Assembly: GCA_903867275.1 (NCBI GenBank)
Contig: CAIPQY010000080.1
Span: 1 to 18,090, forward strand
DNA length: 18,090 bases
Source of the DNA: an uncultured bacterium
GTDB taxonomy: Bacteria; Planctomycetota; Phycisphaerae; Phycisphaerales; SM1A02
Reading direction: 5' to 3'
Shown here piece after piece: positions 14,591-18,090 of the stretch. The notes below the pieces were generated by a model. It was not told where the DNA came from. It saw only the letters and a program-made list of their open reading frames with translations, and ran no database searches. Position numbers and translations under genes: made by a program. Each line of letters begins with the position of its first letter. Positions within the stretch are counted from its first letter, which is position 1.

Positions 14591-15945
14591 CGCCCGCCGC
14601 ATCCACCGCGACCGGCCCACGACCGCCATCGGGCGAGCGTCAGCGCACTCTTGCCGGCCCCGCCATCGTGCGTGGCAAGGGGTTGTTGCACGGACAGGAC
14701 GCCACGCTGGAGATCGTGCCCGCGCCGCCCGGCACGGGCATCGTGTTCGAGCGCATCGACCTCAACCCGCCGGTGATCATTCCCGGTCTGGTGTCGCACG
14801 TGATTCCGCGCGCGCGCCGCACCACGCTGCGCATGGGCGACGCCACCATCGACACCGTGGAGCACTGCCTGAGCGCGCTCGCGGGACTTCGCGTGGACAA
14901 CGCGGTGCTGCGCATCGCTGGTCCGGAGTTGCCGCTTGGTGATGGCAGCGCGCTGCCGTTCCTTGAAGCCATGCTTGCCGTGGGGCTGGTGGAGCAGGAT
15001 GCGCCGCGCCGCACCTTCCGCCTGCGCGATCCGATCGTGGTGGAGGATGGCGACGCCATGATCGCCGCCCTGCCGCGCACCGATCCAGGCATGGAGGTGG
15101 TGTACGACCTCGACTACGGCGCCGGCGAGCAGCGCATCGCGCGCCAGACGCAGGTGTTCGATCCGGCGCATCACGACTACGCCACGGAGATCGCGCCCGC
15201 GCGCACCTTCAGCCTGAAGGAAGAGGCCGAGCAGCTGTGGGCCGCGGGCATGTGCCGCCACCTCACGCCGCGCGACGCGCTGGTGATCGGCCCCGACGGC
15301 CCCATCGAGAACGCCTTCCGATTCAGCAACGAACCGGTGCGCCACAAGCTGCTCGACGTGCTGGGCGACCTGTATCTGGTGGGTCGCCCCGTGCAGTGCC
15401 GCATCGTGGCGTATCGCAGCGGACATGGCCTGAACCGCCAGATGGGCCAGCAGATCCTGCGCGCCATGAAGGCCGCCGATCTGGCCGAAAGCCTGATCGC
15501 CGGCCGCGCCATGGATTCCAAGGCGATCCAGCGCGTGCTGCCCCACCGCTACCCCATGCTGCTGGTGGATCGCGTGGTGGAACTCGATGGCGACCGCCGC
15601 GCGGTGGGCGTGAAGAACGTGACGGTGAACGAGCCCTTCTTCCAGGGTCACTACCCGGGCCAGCCGATCATGCCGGGCGTGCTGATCGTGGAGGCCATGG
15701 CGCAGCTCGGCGGCCTGCTGCTCAGCAGCACGCTGGAGCACACCGGACGCGTGGCGCTGCTGCTGAGCCTGGACAAGGTGAAGCTGCGCAAGGCCGTCAC
15801 GCCCGGCGACCAGCTGGTTCTGGAAGTTGAAACCATCCGCGCCAACGCGCGAACCGCCAGCCTGCGCTGCCGAGCCAGCGTGGCGGGCAAGCCCGCGGCG
15901 GAGGCCGAGATCCGCTTTATGATGGTCGACTCGGAACAGACGTGA
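14587..15945 (+). CDS. lpxC-fabZ: Bifunctional LpxC deacetylase-FabZ dehydratase
   Basis: A 452-residue fusion. Residues about 15-300 are LpxC, the zinc enzyme that deacetylates UDP-3-O-acyl-GlcNAc, the committed step of lipid A synthesis. The zinc ligands are H93 (TVEHCLSAL), H253 and D257 (VRHKLLD), and the catalytic histidine is H280 (SGHGLN). Residues 309-452 are FabZ, the 3-hydroxyacyl-ACP dehydratase of fatty acid synthesis, with LPHRYPMLLVDRV and the catalytic pair H355/E369 (GHYPGQPIMPG, EAMAQ). The same fusion is known in Bacteroidetes and planctomycetes. Start GTG 14587 overlaps the lpxD stop (GTGA) and has AGAAGG 4 bases upstream; ATG 14545 inside lpxD is less likely. All catalytic residues are present in both halves. 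Confidence 0.95.
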   Translation: MTPAASTATGPRPPSGERQRTLAGPAIVRGKGLLHGQDATLEIVPAPPGTGIVFERIDLNPPVIIPGLVSHVIPRARRTTLRMGDATIDTVEHCLSALAGLRVDNAVLRIAGPELPLGDGSALPFLEAMLAVGLVEQDAPRRTFRLRDPIVVEDGDAMIAALPRTDPGMEVVYDLDYGAGEQRIARQTQVFDPAHHDYATEIAPARTFSLKEEAEQLWAAGMCRHLTPRDALVIGPDGPIENAFRFSNEPVRHKLLDVLGDLYLVGRPVQCRIVAYRSGHGLNRQMGQQILRAMKAADLAESLIAGRAMDSKAIQRVLPHRYPMLLVDRVVELDGDRRAVGVKNVTVNEPFFQGHYPGQPIMPGVLIVEAMAQLGGLLLSSTLEHTGRVALLLSLDKVKLRKAVTPGDQLVLEVETIRANARTASLRCRASVAGKPAAEAEIRFMMVDSEQT

Positions 15946-16814
15946 CCCATTCGATGTCCAAGATCCACCCCACCGCCGTCGTCGATCCTTCCGTGCGCCT
16001 TGGCGCAAACGCGGTCATCGGTCCGTGGTGCGTGATCGGCCCGGACTGCACGATCGGCGAGGGCACCGAGCTGGTGGCGCATGTGCACATGGATCGCGAC
16101 ACCGTTGTGGGTCGCGAGAACATCATCCATCCGTTCACCATCGTGGGCGGCCCGCCGCAGGACAAGAAGTATCACGGCGAGCGCACCACGCTGGAGGTGG
16201 GCGACCGCAACCAGATCCGCGAATACACCAGCATTCACCGCGGCACCAGCAATGGTGGCGGCGTGACCGTGGTGGGCAGCGACAACCTGATCATGGGCTG
16301 CGTGCACATCGCGCACGACTGCCGCATCGGCTCGCACGCGATCCTGGCCAACAACGCCATGATCGCGGGGCATGTCACGGTGTGCGACGGCGCCAACATC
16401 GGCGGCGGCGCGGGCCTGCACCACTTCGTGCGCGTGGGCACGCGCGGCTTCATCGGCGCCATGGCGCGCGTGAGCAAGGATGTGCCGCCCTTCATGATCG
16501 TGGAAGGCAATCCCGCCGAGGTGCGCGGCCACAACGCCATCGCCATGCGGCGGCTTGGTCTGGGTGATGCCGAGGTGGAGGCGATGAAGGACGCGTACAA
16601 GCGCCTGTTCCGCGACCGCGGCGGCAGCATCCTGGAGAAGCTGGCGGCCCTGCGCCGCGACTACGCCGACTTCGCCAGCGTGCAGACGCTGTGCGACGCC
16701 GTGCTGGAGACCGCCGGCGGCGTGCACGGGCGCGCGCAGGAAAGCCAGCGTGCCGACGACAAGCGCGGTTCTCGCGTGGCCAACACCAACGCTCCGGCCA
16801 CACCCGAAGCCTGA
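15942..16814 (+). CDS. lpxA: UDP-GlcNAc acyltransferase LpxA
   Basis: A 290-residue LpxA, catalysing the first step of lipid A synthesis: transfer of a 3-hydroxyacyl chain from ACP to the 3-OH of UDP-GlcNAc. The hexapeptide beta-helix opens with KIHPTAVVDPSVRLG. GGPPQDKKYHGE and REYTSIHRGT follow, then the catalytic region VHIAHDCRIG with H125, the same number as in E. coli when counted from GTG 15942. ILANNAMIAGHV, LHHFVRVG and DVPPFMIVEGNPAEVRG come next, and a helical C-terminus. Position 173, the acyl-chain ruler glycine of E. coli, is alanine. The tail (about 262-290) is longer than usual and low-complexity. Start GTG 15942 forms the third successive GTGA overlap; ATG 15954 is possible. 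Confidence 0.95.
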   Translation: MTHSMSKIHPTAVVDPSVRLGANAVIGPWCVIGPDCTIGEGTELVAHVHMDRDTVVGRENIIHPFTIVGGPPQDKKYHGERTTLEVGDRNQIREYTSIHRGTSNGGGVTVVGSDNLIMGCVHIAHDCRIGSHAILANNAMIAGHVTVCDGANIGGGAGLHHFVRVGTRGFIGAMARVSKDVPPFMIVEGNPAEVRGHNAIAMRRLGLGDAEVEAMKDAYKRLFRDRGGSILEKLAALRRDYADFASVQTLCDAVLETAGGVHGRAQESQRADDKRGSRVANTNAPATPEA

Positions 16815-16831
16815 ACGAAAGGCATGCACCC

Positions 16832-17542
16832 ATGAGCAATCCAGCCAGCCGAGGCCGCATCGACGAGCAGATGGTGCTGGCGGAGGCCGCCATGCGTCGC
16901 GGCAAGTGGTTCGAGGCCGAGCGCTGCGCGCAGAAGGGCCTGGAGATGGCGCGGCGCGCCGAGGAATTCGCGCTGATGGGTTCGATCTGCCTGCCGCTGC
17001 TCGAGGCGCGACGCCAGCGACTGCAGCTGGCGCTGGACACGAAGAAGGTGCACATCCTGAACCACGGCGTGGTGGAGGAGATGAAGGTGCAGCCAGGCTG
17101 CTACCTGGTGGAACCGCCGCTGGTGGGCGCCGATGCGCGCCGTCTGCGACTGGCCGCGCTGCGCGACGAGGTGCCCGTGGCGGTGGTGTGCCGCGAACCG
17201 ATCAACCGCATGGGTGAGTGTCCGGTGGTGGCGATCGGCGCGACAACCGTGCGCACGCGCATCACGCCCCCGAGGTCGCTGGACAAGCCAACGCTTTCGT
17301 GGTTCGCCGGCGCGCTGGAGCAGCTGGGCGACTTCGCGGTGGAGACCGTGGATTCGGGCCACGACCTGGACAAGCAGATCGACGACGTGATGGCCAAGCT
17401 TGATGCGCACCCCGACCACGAGGGTCTGCATCAGACGCTGATGGATCTGTGCCAGCAGGCCGCGAAGGGCTTCGTGCGCGCCCGGGATGTCGATCCGCTC
17501 GACGCCGAGCTCGCGGAAGAGCCCGACGACGAGAGCGAATGA
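16832..17542 (+). CDS. Conserved-looking protein of unknown function after lpxA
   Basis: A 236-residue soluble protein that I do not recognise. ATG 16832 has GAAAGG 9 bases upstream, and codon use matches the neighbours, so it is a real gene. Residues about 10-70 are helical and TPR-like (MVLAEAAMRRGKWFEAERCA, then QKGLEMARRAEEFALMG). Residues about 70-150 read as an alternating strand domain (VHILNHGVVEEM, GCYLVEPPLVGADAR, VAVVCREPINRMG, CPVVAIGATTVRTRI). The C-terminal part is helical and acidic (LAEEPDDESE). There is no signal peptide or membrane segment. It is the last gene of the operon, 17 bases after lpxA, where lpxB sits in E. coli, but it shows no glycosyltransferase motif. A role in envelope assembly is suggested by position only. 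Confidence 0.8.
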   Translation: MSNPASRGRIDEQMVLAEAAMRRGKWFEAERCAQKGLEMARRAEEFALMGSICLPLLEARRQRLQLALDTKKVHILNHGVVEEMKVQPGCYLVEPPLVGADARRLRLAALRDEVPVAVVCREPINRMGECPVVAIGATTVRTRITPPRSLDKPTLSWFAGALEQLGDFAVETVDSGHDLDKQIDDVMAKLDAHPDHEGLHQTLMDLCQQAAKGFVRARDVDPLDAELAEEPDDESE

Positions 17543-17547
17543 CCGAT

Positions 17548-17616
17548 ACGAGGGACGGGGGTCGTTATTGGAATCTGACCTTGATTCCAATAACGACCCC
17601 CGTCCCTCGTTTTTTT
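17548..17616 (+). terminator. Perfect 28-bp hairpin plus T7: terminator and REP/MITE-like palindrome
   Basis: Left arm 17548-17575 and right arm 17583-17610 are exact reverse complements over 28 bases, around a 7-base loop TGACCTT. T7 follows at 17610-17616. The arm begins ACGAGGGACGGGGG and ends ATTGGAATC, more AT-rich than the surroundings at its inner end. As RNA it is a very strong intrinsic terminator for the bamA-lpx operon. Its length and perfection exceed what termination needs and resemble the palindromes spread by REP-associated (Y1-type) transposases. It fills almost the whole 73-base gap, starting 5 bases after one stop codon; its last T is part of the opposite gene's stop codon. 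Confidence 0.9.
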
Positions 17617-18090
17617 CAGGCCCAGATCAGTGCTTCCTGCAGACCGCCGCCGAGGTTGATCGCACCCTGCGGCGTGACGGCCACGGCGTCCTCGATGCGG
17701 ATGCCGCCGATGGCGTGACAGTACAGACCAGGTTCGATGGTGATGACATCACCGGTGACCAGCGCCGGGCCGCCGCGGTCGAGCAGCGGCGGCTCGTGCA
17801 CATCCAGTCCAAGACCGTGGCCCGTGCCATGCACCATACCGCACCAGGTGGCGGGCGCGTCGGCGGGCGGCATGCCCATGCCGAAGCCTGCGGCCTCGAT
17901 CACCGCGCGCGTGGCGGCGTGCACGGCCTCGCCGGTGACGCCCGTGCGTACCGCCGCGATGGCCGCCGCCTTCGCCGCAACCACCGTGGCATGCATGCGC
18001 GCGACCTGCGGCGGAATGGCGCCGTGCACCACGCAGCGTGTGCTGTCGCCCCAGTAGCCGGTGGCCTTGCTGCGCGGAAACACATCCACG
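17616..18090 (-). CDS. M24 family metallopeptidase (Xaa-Pro peptidase type), C-terminal part
   Basis: Only the last 157 or so codons are in the window; the gene continues beyond 18090 and the start is not visible. This is the pita-bread catalytic domain of M24 peptidases, which cleave N-terminal residues next to proline (or methionine) using two metal ions. The visible metal ligands are the two aspartates in DVFPRSKATGYWGDSTR, the histidine in HGTGHGLGLDVHE, and the glutamates in TIEPGLY and IRIEDAV. The FPRS...GYWGD spacing is typical of an aminopeptidase P-like subgroup. It converges on the operon, separated by the hairpin at 17548; its stop codon TGA (17618-17616) borrows the last T of that element. 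It is unrelated in function to the lpx genes. Confidence 0.9.
   Translation of the reverse strand, partial: VDVFPRSKATGYWGDSTRCVVHGAIPPQVARMHATVVAAKAAAIAAVRTGVTGEAVHAATRAVIEAAGFGMGMPPADAPATWCGMVHGTGHGLGLDVHEPPLLDRGGPALVTGDVITIEPGLYCHAIGGIRIEDAVAVTPQGAINLGGGLQEALIWA

Noticed and set aside
14119..16008. Long minus-strand open frame opposite lpxD2 and lpxC-fabZ
   Set aside because: Same composition artefact; the opposite strand carries intact catalytic motifs and GTGA coupling.
17543..17615. Remnant of a CRISPR repeat or a tRNA-like structure
   Set aside because: The palindrome occurs once, has no spacer-repeat array, and folds as a single uninterrupted stem, unlike a tRNA.

Overview
This GC-rich, gene-dense window looks like chromosomal DNA of a Gram-negative, LPS-making member of the Planctomycetota, most likely the Phycisphaerae. 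That placement is an inference. It rests on the lpxC-fabZ gene fusion, the order bamA-ompH-ompH-lpxD-lpxC/fabZ-lpxA, a UvrB/UvrC-motif protein and an M24 peptidase of types I associate with that phylum, and frequent GTG starts with weak Shine-Dalgarno sequences. Thirteen complete genes and one gene cut by the window edge are called. I see no rRNA, tRNA, CRISPR array, phage gene or transposase.

Left part (1-3027): a 344-base leader without a convincing gene carries a strong sigma-54-type (-24/-12) promoter match and, about 185 bases upstream of the predicted start site, a perfect 19-bp palindrome. It leads into dnaK, which ends at a clear hairpin terminator. Next comes a small exported protein made of three cysteine-rich (TRASH/YHS-like) modules with a 68-residue period.

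Middle part (3041-9671): short, mostly two-gene transcription units. On the minus strand: a TPR lipoprotein followed by an ArsR-type regulator fused to a methyltransferase; a UVR-motif protein translationally coupled to a DUF456 membrane protein; and lpxD copy 1 translationally coupled to gcvT. On the plus strand: a small protein resembling the 3'-phosphoesterase domain of LigD, and a sigma-70 family factor whose C-terminal tail contains an AT-hook-like motif.

Right part (9788-17542): an outer-membrane biogenesis operon on the plus strand, with bamA, two ompH/skp-like chaperones, lpxD copy 2, lpxC-fabZ, lpxA and a protein of unknown function. From ompH2 to lpxA the genes are joined by three successive GTGA stop/start overlaps. 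A second, weaker sigma-54-like site sits upstream of bamA. The operon ends in a remarkable perfect 28-bp inverted repeat followed by seven Ts, which is both a strong terminator and a likely REP/MITE-like palindrome. Beyond it lies the C-terminal part of an M24 (Xaa-Pro) peptidase on the minus strand.

How the genes work together: LpxA, LpxC and LpxD carry out the first committed acylation and deacetylation steps of lipid A synthesis. FabZ helps supply the hydroxyacyl-ACP pool. OmpH/Skp and BamA escort and insert outer-membrane proteins. The second, unlinked lpxD, the unknown gene in the place where lpxB sits in E. coli, and the apparent sigma-54 control of dnaK (and possibly bamA) are the least ordinary points. 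I found no wholly new multi-gene system; the best leads are regulatory and paralogue-level.
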